Assembly (NCBI GenBank): GCA_910584045.1
Contig: CAJTYO010000007.1
Coordinates: forward strand, 1 to 64,000
Length of the DNA stretch: 64,000 nt
Source of the DNA: an uncultured Oscillospiraceae bacterium
Lineage (GTDB): Bacteria > Bacillota > Clostridia > Oscillospirales > Oscillospiraceae
Direction: 5' to 3'
The translations under genes and the position numbers were made by a program. This document shows, one piece after another, positions 48,365 to 57,065 of this stretch (positions are counted from its first letter, which is position 1; each line of letters begins with the position of its first letter). The notes beneath the pieces are model-generated. The model was not told where the DNA came from and did not search any database. It worked only from the letters and a program-made list of their open reading frames with translations.

Positions 48365-49648
48365 GTGAAAAGGCGAAAAGCATTCCTATACATATGTACG
48401 GTGACGCTGGTCCTGTGCCTGCTCTCCGCCTGCGGGAGCGAGGAGCCGGCGGAGACAAGCTGGAGCGAGGATCAGATGGCCTGGACCGTCTGGTCCAGTC
48501 AAGGGGAGGAGGACTGCCAGAGCCTTCGTTTCGGAGAGAAGGACTTCGAGGACTACCTGGCCGACTACTACGGCGTATCCCCGGAGGACGTGGCGGGCGG
48601 GACGGTACTCTATGCGGGCGGGGTCTCCGCCAGCGAGGTGGCTGTATTGCGCATGACGGAGGAGGCCGACGGGGCGGAGGTGCAGCGGGCACTGGAGGCC
48701 TACATCGACAGCCGGTCCGGGGCCTTCGCCGGTTACGCGCCGGAACAGTACGCTGTGCTGGAGCAGGCCGACGCTGTGCGCCGGGGACAATACGCGGTGC
48801 TGCTGATCTGCCCCGATCAGGAGGCGGCTCTGGCCAGCTTCGATGTGTGCTTCTCGGGCGCCATGCCGCGGGAGACACCGGACCGCATCGTGTCCGCCAC
48901 CGAGCCTGAACCTGCGGAGACAAAGCCCCTCCCTGACCCGATTCTGGATACCTTCTCTCCGGCAGAGGAGGTAGCGGAGCCAGAGCTCCCGTCGGAGGCT
49001 GTGCAGGAGGAGCCTCCGGAGCCCGAGCCCAAACCGGAACCTGATCCGGAAACAGAACCGGAGGGAGCCTGGGCATATGACAAAACACGCATCCTCGACG
49101 CATGGCGCAGCGGGGAGTGGGAGGGCCTGCACAGAAAGGACCTGGCAATTTTGGAGGCTTGCGATCAGCTGGAGGCTCTGCGGGACGACTCCCTCTCTGA
49201 TTACCAGCGGGAGCTGGCCCTCCACGACTGGATGGTGGAGTGGGCCGAGTACGACCCCGGTGAGCTCAGCAGCGGGCCCATCGGCGAGCCTATGCCGGAC
49301 AACGATAACCCCTATGGCTTCCTGACCGGCGGAAAGGGCATCTGCCTGGGCTATGCATCAACCTTCCAGCTGTTTATGGAGATGGCGAACATCGAGTGCG
49401 TCACCATCCAGGGGCTGTCCCACCGGGGTACAGTTGATCACGCGTGGAATATGGTGAAGCTGGACGGGGAGTGGTACTGCGTGGACGTAACCTGGGACGA
49501 CCCGGTGGCCTCCTTCGAGGTGCCCCGCAATATGGCACATAAATATTTCAATGTGACCAGCGAATATATGCGCCAGCACGACCACCAGTGGGACGAGACC
49601 GGCGTTCCAGAGGCTGAAGGTACCGCCCTGGTCTGGGCGGGGGACTGA
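48365..49648 (+). CDS. Lipoprotein with DUF4358-like and transglutaminase-like domains
   Basis: 427-residue surface lipoprotein starting at GTG 48365 directly after the previous stop. The signal ends LSAC (lipidated Cys22 or so). An N-terminal domain (about 45-180, DYYGVSPEDVAGGTVLYAGG, VLLICPDQEAALA) resembles DUF4358. A Pro/Glu/Lys linker (about 185-240, EPPEPEPKPEPDPETEPEG) follows. The C-terminal domain is transglutaminase-like with the triad Cys327 (GKGICLGYAS), His359 (VDHAWNMVK) and Asp374 (CVDVTWDD). Such domains act as peptidases or in wall crosslinking. The next gene has its own promoter. Confidence 0.85.
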   Translation: MKRRKAFLYICTVTLVLCLLSACGSEEPAETSWSEDQMAWTVWSSQGEEDCQSLRFGEKDFEDYLADYYGVSPEDVAGGTVLYAGGVSASEVAVLRMTEEADGAEVQRALEAYIDSRSGAFAGYAPEQYAVLEQADAVRRGQYAVLLICPDQEAALASFDVCFSGAMPRETPDRIVSATEPEPAETKPLPDPILDTFSPAEEVAEPELPSEAVQEEPPEPEPKPEPDPETEPEGAWAYDKTRILDAWRSGEWEGLHRKDLAILEACDQLEALRDDSLSDYQRELALHDWMVEWAEYDPGELSSGPIGEPMPDNDNPYGFLTGGKGICLGYASTFQLFMEMANIECVTIQGLSHRGTVDHAWNMVKLDGEWYCVDVTWDDPVASFEVPRNMAHKYFNVTSEYMRQHDHQWDETGVPEAEGTALVWAGD

Positions 49649-49729
49649 AAAGAGATGGATGATACCCCCTCTTTTCGGGGACACTGGGCAAAATGGGCGA
49701 AAAAATCTCTCTGTTCACACAACTTTTAC

Positions 49730-49758
49730 TTGCGTAACGGGCCGCATTCGAGTATACT
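49730..49758 (+). promoter_or_regulatory. Promoter of the foldase gene
   Basis: TTGCGT (49730-49735), 17-base spacer and TATACT (49753-49758), about 110 bases before the start codon. Confidence 0.6.
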
Positions 49759-49869
49759 ATTGTTTGCTGAGCCCAAAGGAGGCTCCTATCCCACGGGTAA
49801 ATCTCAAAAGCTATCGCCGCCAGTCCCCCTATTCCGGCGGCAGAAAATTTTGGAAGGAATGAACAACAC

Positions 49870-51354
49870 ATGAGCGCATCCAGAGAAAAGAAAAAGCGTC
49901 AGGAATTTTTAGCCAGCGGCGCGGTGGACCCCAAGGCCGCCCGCGCGGCGGAGCAGAAGGCCGCTGAACGCAGATCCAACATCCTCTACTGCACTGTGGC
50001 AGTCATCTTTGTGGTGGTGGCCGCGGCCCTGCTGGTGTACAATTCCGGTATCATCCAGCGCAGCCAGACCGCCGTGACCATCGATGGGCAGAAGTATACT
50101 GTGCCCCAGGCGGCTTACTACTATCAGCAGGTCTGCAACAACTACGGCTCCATGTTCGGCCAGGAGTACCTCCAGACTCTGAAGACCCAGTCCTATGACG
50201 AGGAGCAGACCTGGGACGACTACTTCAAGAGCGAAGCGATCAACACCATGAAGTATATCCACGCCGCCACCAAGGCCGCCGCTGAGGCGGGCACCAGTCT
50301 GGACAGCGAGGATGAGGCCACCATCAAGGTCAACGTGGATAGCATGAAGTCTGCCGCCGCCACTGCGGGATACAGCTACGGCGCTTATCTGAAGGCCGTC
50401 TACGGTGCCACCATGACGGGGTCTGTGTTCGAGAGCTGCCTGCGGGACCAGCTGCTGGCGAGCAAGTATGCCAGCAACTACAGCGAGGAGAACTTCGTCT
50501 ACTCCGAGGATGAAATTCTCGCTTACTACAACGAGAACAAGAACTCCTATGACATCGTTGACGGCGAGTACGTCACCGTCAACGGGGCGCCTGAGGCCAA
50601 GACTGATGCCGACGGCAACGCCGTGGAGCCCACCGATGAGGAGAAGACCGCCGCGATGGAGGCTGCCCGGGAAAAGGCTGGGGAGATTCAGGCCGCTGTC
50701 AAGGCAGGCGGCAGTCTGGAGGCCCAGGCCGACGGCGAGAGCGTGACCTACAGCGGCTCCGTGTCCAGCTCCTCCGGCGTACAGGGAACCTGGTTCTTTG
50801 ATGAAGCCCGGAAGGCCGGCGATCTGGATGTGATCGAGGATGCCAGCGGCAGCCGGGTCTATGTGGCGCTGTTCAAGAGCCGGGAGCGCGACGAGGCGCT
50901 GGACTACAACGTGCGGCACATCCTGGTGTCCGAGGCGAACCTGGAGCTCCCCGAGGGCGAGGAGGCCAGCGATGAGCAGATCAAGGCCAAGGCCGATGAG
51001 ATTCTGGCTGGATGGGACGGCACGGAGGACGGCTTCGCCAAGCTGGCCAACGAGTACTCCCAGGACGGCGGCAGCAATACTACCGGCGGTCTGTATGAGA
51101 ATGTAAACAAGGGCACGATGGTAACAGAATTTGAGAACTGGTGCTATGAGGACGGCCGCAAGAGCGGTGACACCGGCATCGTCAAGACTAATTATGGATA
51201 TCATATTATGTACTTTGTGGGCTATGGCGATACCCAGTACTGGCACCAGGCCTGCGAGAGTGAGCTGCGCAGCGCTGCCTCCGGTGAGTGGCAGCAGAGC
51301 CTGATCGACAGCGTCACTGCCGAGCCCGACGAGGCGGGTATGAAGAATATCTAA
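49870..51354 (+). CDS. Peptidylprolyl isomerase, parvulin type (PrsA/SurA-like foldase)
   Basis: 494 residues with a positively charged cytoplasmic N-terminus (to about 35), one membrane helix (about 38-60, ILYCTVAVIFVVVAAALLVY), a SurA_N/PrsA-like helical chaperone region (about 70-250) and a parvulin domain (about 347-455: VRHILVS with His350, EDGFAKLANEYSQDGGSNTTGG, GDTGIVKTNYGYHIM). It should assist folding of exported proteins outside the membrane. It is not a lipoprotein, unlike typical PrsA. Acidic and Ala-rich insertions lie between the domains (TDADGNAVEPTDEEKTA). ATG 49870 follows GGAAGG at slightly long spacing. Confidence 0.88.
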   Translation: MSASREKKKRQEFLASGAVDPKAARAAEQKAAERRSNILYCTVAVIFVVVAAALLVYNSGIIQRSQTAVTIDGQKYTVPQAAYYYQQVCNNYGSMFGQEYLQTLKTQSYDEEQTWDDYFKSEAINTMKYIHAATKAAAEAGTSLDSEDEATIKVNVDSMKSAAATAGYSYGAYLKAVYGATMTGSVFESCLRDQLLASKYASNYSEENFVYSEDEILAYYNENKNSYDIVDGEYVTVNGAPEAKTDADGNAVEPTDEEKTAAMEAAREKAGEIQAAVKAGGSLEAQADGESVTYSGSVSSSSGVQGTWFFDEARKAGDLDVIEDASGSRVYVALFKSRERDEALDYNVRHILVSEANLELPEGEEASDEQIKAKADEILAGWDGTEDGFAKLANEYSQDGGSNTTGGLYENVNKGTMVTEFENWCYEDGRKSGDTGIVKTNYGYHIMYFVGYGDTQYWHQACESELRSAASGEWQQSLIDSVTAEPDEAGMKNI

Positions 51355-51364
51355 TCTGTCGCGC

Positions 51365-51415
51365 AAACGGCGGCAACAGCGGTCCCGGAGGCGGCTCCGG
51401 GGCCGCTGCCGTTTC
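51365..51415 (+). terminator. Intrinsic terminator after the foldase gene
   Basis: Long GC-rich stem: AAACGGC and CAGCGG-TCCCGGAG pair with CTCCGGGG-CCGCTG and GCCGTTT, 11 bases after the stop. Confidence 0.7.
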
Positions 51416-51466
51416 ATTAGCGGTATGTTTGCGAAAAAGGAGTATGTCTATATTAGAGGGAGTGCC

Positions 51467-52009
51467 ATGGAGAACAAAATAGTTATAGCAGAGACGGAAA
51501 GATTAATTTTAAGAAGATACATAAAAGACGATATACAGGACTTATTTGAATATTTAGCGGATGAAGAGGTTGTGAAATACGAACCATATAAGCCGCTAAC
51601 CCTTGAAGAGGTAAGAGAAAATCTTGACTGGCGCATTGGCACAGACGAAATGGTCGCTGTTGAATTGAAGGATTCCCGCAAAATGATTGGGAATGTATAT
51701 GTGGGCAAGCGTGACTTCGAAGCGCTGGAAATAGGGTATGTATTTAATCGAACGTATTGGAGACACGGTTACGCGGCTGAAAGCTGCAAGGCTTTAATTG
51801 AGCAGGCGTTTTTAAGCGGCGTACATAGGATATATGCGGAATGTGACCCTGAAAATATGAGTTCGTGGAAATTACTTGAGGCATTAGGATTTCAGCGTGA
51901 AGCCCTTTTCAGAAAAAACGTATACTTCTGGAAGAATGAGGTCGGAAAACCAATTTGGAAGGATACGTATGTATATGCCAAATTAAATGATACAATTTTT
52001 GCCCGGTAA
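51467..52009 (+). CDS. GNAT acetyltransferase (RimJ/RimL-like), AT-rich
   Basis: 180-residue acetyltransferase. ETERLILRRYIKDD at the start, EIGYVFNRTYWRHGYAAESC for the acetyl-CoA loop and CDPENMSSWKLLEALGF near the end define the RimJ/RimL-type GNAT fold that acetylates protein N-termini or small amines. ATG 51467 has GAGGGAG upstream; an ATG at 51425 is in frame but overlaps the terminator region. The gene is clearly more AT-rich than its neighbours and uses AGA for Arg and TTA for Leu, unlike adjacent genes, so it was probably acquired recently. Substrate unknown. Confidence 0.88.
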   Translation: MENKIVIAETERLILRRYIKDDIQDLFEYLADEEVVKYEPYKPLTLEEVRENLDWRIGTDEMVAVELKDSRKMIGNVYVGKRDFEALEIGYVFNRTYWRHGYAAESCKALIEQAFLSGVHRIYAECDPENMSSWKLLEALGFQREALFRKNVYFWKNEVGKPIWKDTYVYAKLNDTIFAR

Positions 52010-52053
52010 CGACCCGGCAGTCAAGAGAGAACGCACTGGAAAGGGGCACCGTC

Positions 52054-52794
52054 ATGGAAGAGAGATTTTTGCGCAGCGAGATGCTGTTGGGGAGCGAGGC
52101 TGCAGAGAAGCTGGCGCGGTCCCACGTGTGTGTGGTGGGTCTGGGCGGCGTGGGGAGCTGGACGGCGGAGACCCTGGCCCGGGCGGGCGTGGGGGAGCTG
52201 ACGCTCATTGACCAGGACCTCTATGGAGAGAGCAACATCAACCGGCAGCTGGGGGCCCTGCACTCCACACTGGGGCGGCCCAAGGCCGAGGTCATGGCGG
52301 AGCGGGCGCTGGATATCAACCCGGACTGTAAGGTCCACCCCATCGTGGGCAAATATGACCGGGGGGAGAACGAGCGGTTCTGGGGGCCCTACGACTGCGT
52401 GGCGGACTGCATCGATTTGGTGGCCTGCAAGGTGGACTTGATCTGCCAGGCCCTGGAGCGGGGCATCCCGATTCTATCCGCCCTGGGCACGGGAAACAAG
52501 TTGGACCCAACCCGGCTGGAGGTCACCGATCTGTCCAAGACCTATGGCTGCCCCCTGGCCCGGGTGATGCGGCGGGAGCTGGGGCGGCGGGGGGTGAAGC
52601 ACCTGAAGGTGGTGTACAGCCCCGAGGAGCCCGCACCCTGCGCGGCCCTGGAGGCTCCGCCGCCGGGGCGGCGGAGTGTACCCGGCAGCGTGCCATGGGT
52701 GCCCCCGGCGGCGGGGGTGCTGCTGGGCGGGGCGGCGGTTATGGAGCTGATCGGCGGGCTGATACCAGAGAGAGAAATCAACGCAGGAACATGA
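52054..52794 (+). CDS. tcdA: tRNA threonylcarbamoyladenosine dehydratase
   Basis: 246-residue E1-like enzyme (ThiF/MoeB family, TcdA/YgdL branch) that uses ATP to cyclise t6A37 of tRNA to ct6A. The N-terminus RFLRSEMLLGSEAAEKL and the nucleotide loop VVGLGGVGSWTAETLARAGV are diagnostic, with LIDQDLYGESNINRQLGAL next and DCIDLVACKVDLICQAL further on. GCPLARVMRRELGRRGVKHL matches the TcdA-specific region holding a conserved Cys. The C-terminal hydrophobic segment is short. ATG 52054 lies in AGGGGCACCGTC context, a weak ribosome binding site. The GNAT gene 12 bases downstream is likely co-transcribed. Confidence 0.9.
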   Translation: MEERFLRSEMLLGSEAAEKLARSHVCVVGLGGVGSWTAETLARAGVGELTLIDQDLYGESNINRQLGALHSTLGRPKAEVMAERALDINPDCKVHPIVGKYDRGENERFWGPYDCVADCIDLVACKVDLICQALERGIPILSALGTGNKLDPTRLEVTDLSKTYGCPLARVMRRELGRRGVKHLKVVYSPEEPAPCAALEAPPPGRRSVPGSVPWVPPAAGVLLGGAAVMELIGGLIPEREINAGT

Positions 52795-52806
52795 GGAGGA
52801 TCTATC

Positions 52807-53277
52807 ATGAACATTCGACGGGCTGTTGAGGCCGACATCCCCCGGTTAGGGGAGCTGCTGTTGCAGGTCTGCCGCGTACACCACGAGGGCCGTCCGGATC
52901 TCTTCCGGGAGGACGGACGCAAATACAGCGAAGAGGAGCTGCGAGAGCTGCTGCAGGACGGGGAGCGGCCTATTCTGGTTGCCGCCGGCGACGGCGGGCG
53001 TGTGCTGGGCTACGCTTTCTGCGTCTATCAGCGGCATCGGAACGAGGGTTCCTTCAATGATATGACCACACTGTATCTGGACGATCTATGCGTGGACGAG
53101 TCCTGCCGGGGACAGCACGTGGGACAGGGACTGTATCAGGCGGTGCTGGATATGGCCCGGGAGAATGGATGCTACAACGTGACGTTGAATGTGTGGACCT
53201 GCAACCCGGGGGCCATGCGGTTTTATGAGTGCTGCGGGCTGAAGCCCCAAAAGGTTGGGATGGAGGTCATCCTGTAA
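52807..53277 (+). CDS. GNAT acetyltransferase
   Basis: 156-residue acetyltransferase: MNIRRAVEADIPRLGELLLQ, then TTLYLDDLCVDESCRGQHVG with the acetyl-CoA pyrophosphate loop around GQHVGQGLY, and NVWTCNPGAMRFYECCGLKP at the end. The fold is that of small-molecule or protein N-acetyltransferases; the substrate cannot be read from sequence. AGGAGGATC precedes ATG 52807, and it begins 12 bases after tcdA. Its base composition matches its high-GC neighbours, unlike the GNAT gene at 51467. Confidence 0.88.
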   Translation: MNIRRAVEADIPRLGELLLQVCRVHHEGRPDLFREDGRKYSEEELRELLQDGERPILVAAGDGGRVLGYAFCVYQRHRNEGSFNDMTTLYLDDLCVDESCRGQHVGQGLYQAVLDMARENGCYNVTLNVWTCNPGAMRFYECCGLKPQKVGMEVIL

Positions 53278-53306
53278 AAAGGAAACATTTGGCTGTCCTG
53301 GACCTC

Positions 53307-53335
53307 TTGGCAAATATTTGCCTGTGGAGTATAAT
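53307..53335 (+). promoter_or_regulatory. Promoter of the DUF3810-trmO pair
   Basis: TTGGCA (53307-53312), 17-base spacer and perfect TATAAT (53330-53335), 45 bases before the start codon. Confidence 0.65.
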
Positions 53336-53379
53336 GGGATGGAGAGATATATCACCTGTTTTACAGAAGGAGGGGCGGC

Positions 53380-54450
53380 ATGATCGCGCGGCACAAGATT
53401 GTACATAGCTGGCTGATTGGCGTGCTGGCGCTGTTCGGGGTATACTGGTACGGCATCAGCAGCCGGGAGGCAGCCAACGCCGTTTCCGCCGCCACCCAGC
53501 GAATCAAGGACGCCTGCGCGGGGTTCTGGTACCTCTTCCCATTCTCGGTGGTGGAGTGGTTCTACGCGCTGTTCATCGCGGGAATGGCGGCGTGGCTGGC
53601 GGTGCTGCTCCACCGGGTGAGGACCTGGCGGGGACGGCGGCTGGAGGCGGCCTACGGCTGCGTGATGGGGATGCTGTGTCTGTATCTGACGGCCTACGGC
53701 CTCTACTGCATGGGCTGGGGCGTGAATTACTACGCCGACGGCTTCCAGGAGAAGAGCGGGCTGTATGCCCAGCCGGTGACGGTGGACGAGCTGGAGCGGG
53801 TGGCGCTGTACTTCACGGAAAAGCTGGCGGAGACGGCAGATGGGGTAGAGCGGGACGAGAACGGCGTGTTCGCTGTGCCTCGGGACGAGATTTTCGCCGA
53901 GAGCACGGCGGTCTATGAGGCCATTAGCCGGGAGTTCCCCTTCCTGAACCGGGAGGACCGGGTGCCCAAGCAGATGTTCTTCTCCCGGCTGTTCTCTGCC
54001 ATGAACTTTACCGGTTTCTACAGCCCCTACACGGGGGAATCCAATCTGAATGTGGACAGCCCTGCCAGTCTGTTGCCGGCCAATATCGCCCATGAGTTGG
54101 CTCACCAGCGGGGCATTGCCTCGGAGCAGGAGTGCAACTTTCTGGCTGTGGCCGCCGCCACATCCTGCTCCAGTCCGGCCTACCGGTACTCCGGGTATCT
54201 GATGGGCTACATACACCTGTCCAACGCGCTGTATCGGGCGGACCGGGACCGCTGGACGGCGGTCCGCGCCCTGTTGCCGGAGGAAGCTGCTGCGGATTTG
54301 CGCTACCACAGCGCCTACTGGGACCAATTTGAGGGCCTGACCGCCAAGGTGAGCACCACCCTGTATGACAACGCACTGAAATCCTACGGCCAAAAGGACG
54401 GGATTCAGAGCTATGGCACTGTGGTGGATCTGCTGGTGGCCTACTACTGA
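53380..54450 (+). CDS. DUF3810 membrane protein, putative zinc metalloprotease
   Basis: 356 residues with three N-terminal membrane segments (about 10-30, 48-75, 92-118) and a soluble C-terminal domain. The motif HELAH at 238-242 is an HExxH zinc site, and ASEQECNFLA a few residues on supplies a plausible third ligand Glu. This arrangement is typical of DUF3810, whose physiological substrate is, to my knowledge, unknown. The chain sits in the membrane with the domain probably outside. ATG 53380 has AGGAGGGGCGGC upstream. trmO follows after 17 bases, sharing the promoter. Confidence 0.82.
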   Translation: MIARHKIVHSWLIGVLALFGVYWYGISSREAANAVSAATQRIKDACAGFWYLFPFSVVEWFYALFIAGMAAWLAVLLHRVRTWRGRRLEAAYGCVMGMLCLYLTAYGLYCMGWGVNYYADGFQEKSGLYAQPVTVDELERVALYFTEKLAETADGVERDENGVFAVPRDEIFAESTAVYEAISREFPFLNREDRVPKQMFFSRLFSAMNFTGFYSPYTGESNLNVDSPASLLPANIAHELAHQRGIASEQECNFLAVAAATSCSSPAYRYSGYLMGYIHLSNALYRADRDRWTAVRALLPEEAAADLRYHSAYWDQFEGLTAKVSTTLYDNALKSYGQKDGIQSYGTVVDLLVAYY

Positions 54451-54467
54451 CCGGAGGAGGCGTCGCA

Positions 54468-55148
54468 ATGGAGATACAGCCTATCGCCCGCATACGTTCG
54501 GACTTTATGGAGAAATTTGGCATTCCCCGCCAGAGCGGTCTGGTGGAGGCCCTGCGCTCTCAGGTGATTTTTGAGCCCTCCTACCGCTCCCGCGAGGCAG
54601 TGCGGGGGCTGGAGGACTTTTCCCACATCTGGCTGATTTGGGAGTTCTCCCAAGCCAGACGGGAGGGCTGGTCCCCCACTGTCCGGCCGCCCCGGCTGGG
54701 GGGCAACCGGCGGGTGGGGGTGTTTGCCTCCCGGTCCCCCTTCCGGCCCAACAGCCTGGGACTGTCCGTGGTGCGCCTGGAGCAGGTGGAACTGTCCGCC
54801 AGCCTGGGACCCGTGCTCCACGTGGCCGGGGCGGACCTGCTGGATGGTACGCCCATCTATGACGTCAAGCCCTATGTGCCCTACGCCGACGCCATCTCCG
54901 GCGCGTCCGGCGGTTTCGCCGGGCAGGTGGAGCGGCGGCGGCTGGAGGTGGTCTGTCCGCCCGCGCTGCTGGCACGGCTCCCGGAGGAGAAGCGGGAGGC
55001 CCTGTTGGGCGTACTGGCCCAGGACCCCCGGCCCTCCTATCAGGACGACCCGGAGCGGGTGTACGGAATGTGCTTCGCTGGGGCACAGATCCGCTTTACC
55101 GTGGAGGAAGAGGTGCTGTCAGTGACGGAAATCGAGCCGGACAGCTGA
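54468..55148 (+). CDS. trmO: tRNA (N6-threonylcarbamoyladenosine(37)-N6)-methyltransferase
   Basis: 226-residue TrmO (TsaA/YaeB) enzyme that methylates t6A37 in tRNA-Thr with S-adenosylmethionine. The single beta-barrel family shows IARIRSDFMEKFGIPRQSG, the ACGNRR-like stretch GGNRRVGVFASRSPFRPN (SAM-binding) and DLLDGTPIYDVKPYVPYAD. RVYGMCFAGAQIRFTVEEE at the end is the C-terminal extension. The start ATG 54468 has GGAGGAGG upstream. A second enzyme acting on the same t6A37 base, tcdA, lies 1.7 kb upstream. A perfect palindromic terminator follows. Confidence 0.92.
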   Translation: MEIQPIARIRSDFMEKFGIPRQSGLVEALRSQVIFEPSYRSREAVRGLEDFSHIWLIWEFSQARREGWSPTVRPPRLGGNRRVGVFASRSPFRPNSLGLSVVRLEQVELSASLGPVLHVAGADLLDGTPIYDVKPYVPYADAISGASGGFAGQVERRRLEVVCPPALLARLPEEKREALLGVLAQDPRPSYQDDPERVYGMCFAGAQIRFTVEEEVLSVTEIEPDS

Positions 55149-55162
55149 GTGCAGGCAGGTCG

Positions 55163-55204
55163 AAAGGGAAAATCTCCGGAAATTTCCGGAGATTTTCCCT
55201 TTTC
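55163..55204 (+). terminator. Perfect palindromic terminator after trmO
   Basis: Two exactly complementary 20-base arms (55163-55182 and 55183-55202) with no unpaired loop, followed by TT. The stem includes CTCCGG/CCGGAG and ends in A/T runs; it can stop transcription from either side. Confidence 0.8.
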
Positions 55205-55207
55205 CTC

Positions 55208-55237
55208 TTGCGGACAGTCCGGATGGCATGGTACAAT
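55208..55237 (+). promoter_or_regulatory. Promoter of the Na/Pi cotransporter gene
   Basis: TTGCGG (55208-55213), 18-base spacer and extended TGGTACAAT with the -10 at 55232-55237. Confidence 0.5.
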
Positions 55238-55295
55238 AGGTGTATCATGGGGTAATTTGGGCACGCTATGAAAAGAAATATGCAAGGAGTAAAAA

Positions 55296-57065
55296 ATGGA
55301 TATTTTTTCCCTGATTACACTCTGCGGCGGGCTGGCGTTCTTCCTGTTCGGTATGTCCACGATGTCTTCCAGCCTGGAAAAGCTGGCGGGCGGACGGCTG
55401 GAGCAGCTGCTGAAAAAAATGACCGACAACCGCCTCAAGAGCCTGCTGCTGGGGGCGGGCATCACCATCGCCATCCAGTCCTCCTCCGCCATGACTGTCA
55501 TGCTGGTGGGTCTGGTGAACTCCGGAATTATGGAGCTGGGTCAGACGGTGGGGGTCATCATGGGGTCAAATGTGGGCACTACGCTGACGGCCTGGATTCT
55601 CTCCCTGTCCGGCATTGAGAGCGACACGGTTTGGCTGCGGCTGCTGAAGCCGGAGGTCTTCTCCCCGGTTGTCGCCTTGGCGGGCATCATTATGTCCATG
55701 TCTTCCAAGAAGAGCCGGGTTCGGGGGGCGGGGTCCATCATGGTGGGCTTCGCCGTGCTGATGACCGGTATGGAGATGATGAAAGATGCCATGAGTCCTC
55801 TGGCGGATATGCCGGAGTTTGCCTCCATCCTAACTGCCTTCACCAACCCCTTCCTGGGCGTGGTGGTGGGCGCGGTATTCACCGGGGTTATCCAGTCCTC
55901 CGCCGCCTCAGTGGGTATTCTCCAGGCACTGTCCCTCACAGGGGGCATCACCTACGGTATGGCCCTGCCCATCATTATGGGCCAAAATATAGGCACCTGC
56001 GTCACCGCCTTGCTCAGCAGTATCGGCGTTAACCGCAATGCCCGGCGGGTGTCTGTGATTCATATCTCCTTCAACCTCATCGGCACAGCGGTGTGTCTAG
56101 CAGCCTTTTATGGCTCGGACCTGTTTTTCCGCTACGCCTTTATGGACGCCGCCATCGGCCCGGCAGGTGTGGCTATGGTCCACAGCATCTTCAACATCGC
56201 CACCACCGCCCTGCTGTTGCCCTTCACAAGGCAGCTGGAGCGGCTGGCCTATTTGGTGGTCCGGGAGGACGAGGGAGAGAAGCAGGAGAAGTTCGCCTTC
56301 GTGGACGAGCGCCTGCTGGCCACGCCGTCGGTGGCCATCGCCGAGTGCGCCAATAAAACGGTGGAAATGGCGCGTCTGGCGGAGAGCACCATTCTGCGTT
56401 CCCTGTCCCTCCTGGGAACCTATGACGAAAAAATTGCCGCCGAGGTGGTGAAGAACGAGGACCGGCTGGACCTGTACGAGGACCAGCTGGGTACTCTGCT
56501 GGTCCGGCTGAGTGGTACAGCCCTATCCGACGAGGATAGCCGCAGTATCTCCAAGCAGCTGCACACCATTGGCGACTTTGAGCGCATCGGCGACCATGCG
56601 GTGAATCTGCTGAAAACTGCCCAGGAGATCAATGAGAAAAAGATCCAGTTTTCCGGGTCTGCGGCGGCGGAGCTACAGGTGTTGCTGGGCGCACTGAAGG
56701 AGATTTTATCCATTACAACCCAAGCCTACGCCCAGGGAGACCTCCGGCTGGCGGCGCGGGTGGAGCCTCTGGAACAGGTCATCGACGGGCTGGTGGCGGA
56801 CGTGAAGTCCAACCACATCGCCCGGCTGCAAAAAGGCCACTGCACCATCGAAATGGGCTTTGTGCTGTCCGACCTGCTGACCAACTGCGAGCGTGTCAGC
56901 GACCACTGTTCCAATATCGCCGTAGCCCAGATCGAGACCGCCCAGAATGTCTATCAGGCTCACGAGTACCTCAACGCCGTGAAGAATGCCGGGGACGCTG
57001 GCTTCCAGTCCATTTTCGAAAACTACAGCGCCAAGTTCGCGGTGGTAAAGGAACAGACGGAGTAG
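55296..57065 (+). CDS. Na/Pi cotransporter family protein with PhoU-like C-terminus
   Basis: 589 residues. The N-terminal 310 residues form the membrane part (about eight to nine helices) with two QSSSA motifs: TIAIQSSSAMTVMLVGLVNS and VIQSSAASVGILQALSL, the Na+/phosphate-binding repeats of the NptA/PiT-like PF02690 family, and GSNVGTTLTAWI / GQNIGTCVTALL. The C-terminal 270 residues are two PhoU-type helical bundles (DFERIGDHAVNLLKTAQEI, NCERVSDHCSNIAVAQ), which may couple phosphate status to transport. ATG 55296 has AAGGAG upstream. It is a single-gene unit with its own promoter. Confidence 0.92.
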   Translation: MDIFSLITLCGGLAFFLFGMSTMSSSLEKLAGGRLEQLLKKMTDNRLKSLLLGAGITIAIQSSSAMTVMLVGLVNSGIMELGQTVGVIMGSNVGTTLTAWILSLSGIESDTVWLRLLKPEVFSPVVALAGIIMSMSSKKSRVRGAGSIMVGFAVLMTGMEMMKDAMSPLADMPEFASILTAFTNPFLGVVVGAVFTGVIQSSAASVGILQALSLTGGITYGMALPIIMGQNIGTCVTALLSSIGVNRNARRVSVIHISFNLIGTAVCLAAFYGSDLFFRYAFMDAAIGPAGVAMVHSIFNIATTALLLPFTRQLERLAYLVVREDEGEKQEKFAFVDERLLATPSVAIAECANKTVEMARLAESTILRSLSLLGTYDEKIAAEVVKNEDRLDLYEDQLGTLLVRLSGTALSDEDSRSISKQLHTIGDFERIGDHAVNLLKTAQEINEKKIQFSGSAAAELQVLLGALKEILSITTQAYAQGDLRLAARVEPLEQVIDGLVADVKSNHIARLQKGHCTIEMGFVLSDLLTNCERVSDHCSNIAVAQIETAQNVYQAHEYLNAVKNAGDAGFQSIFENYSAKFAVVKEQTE

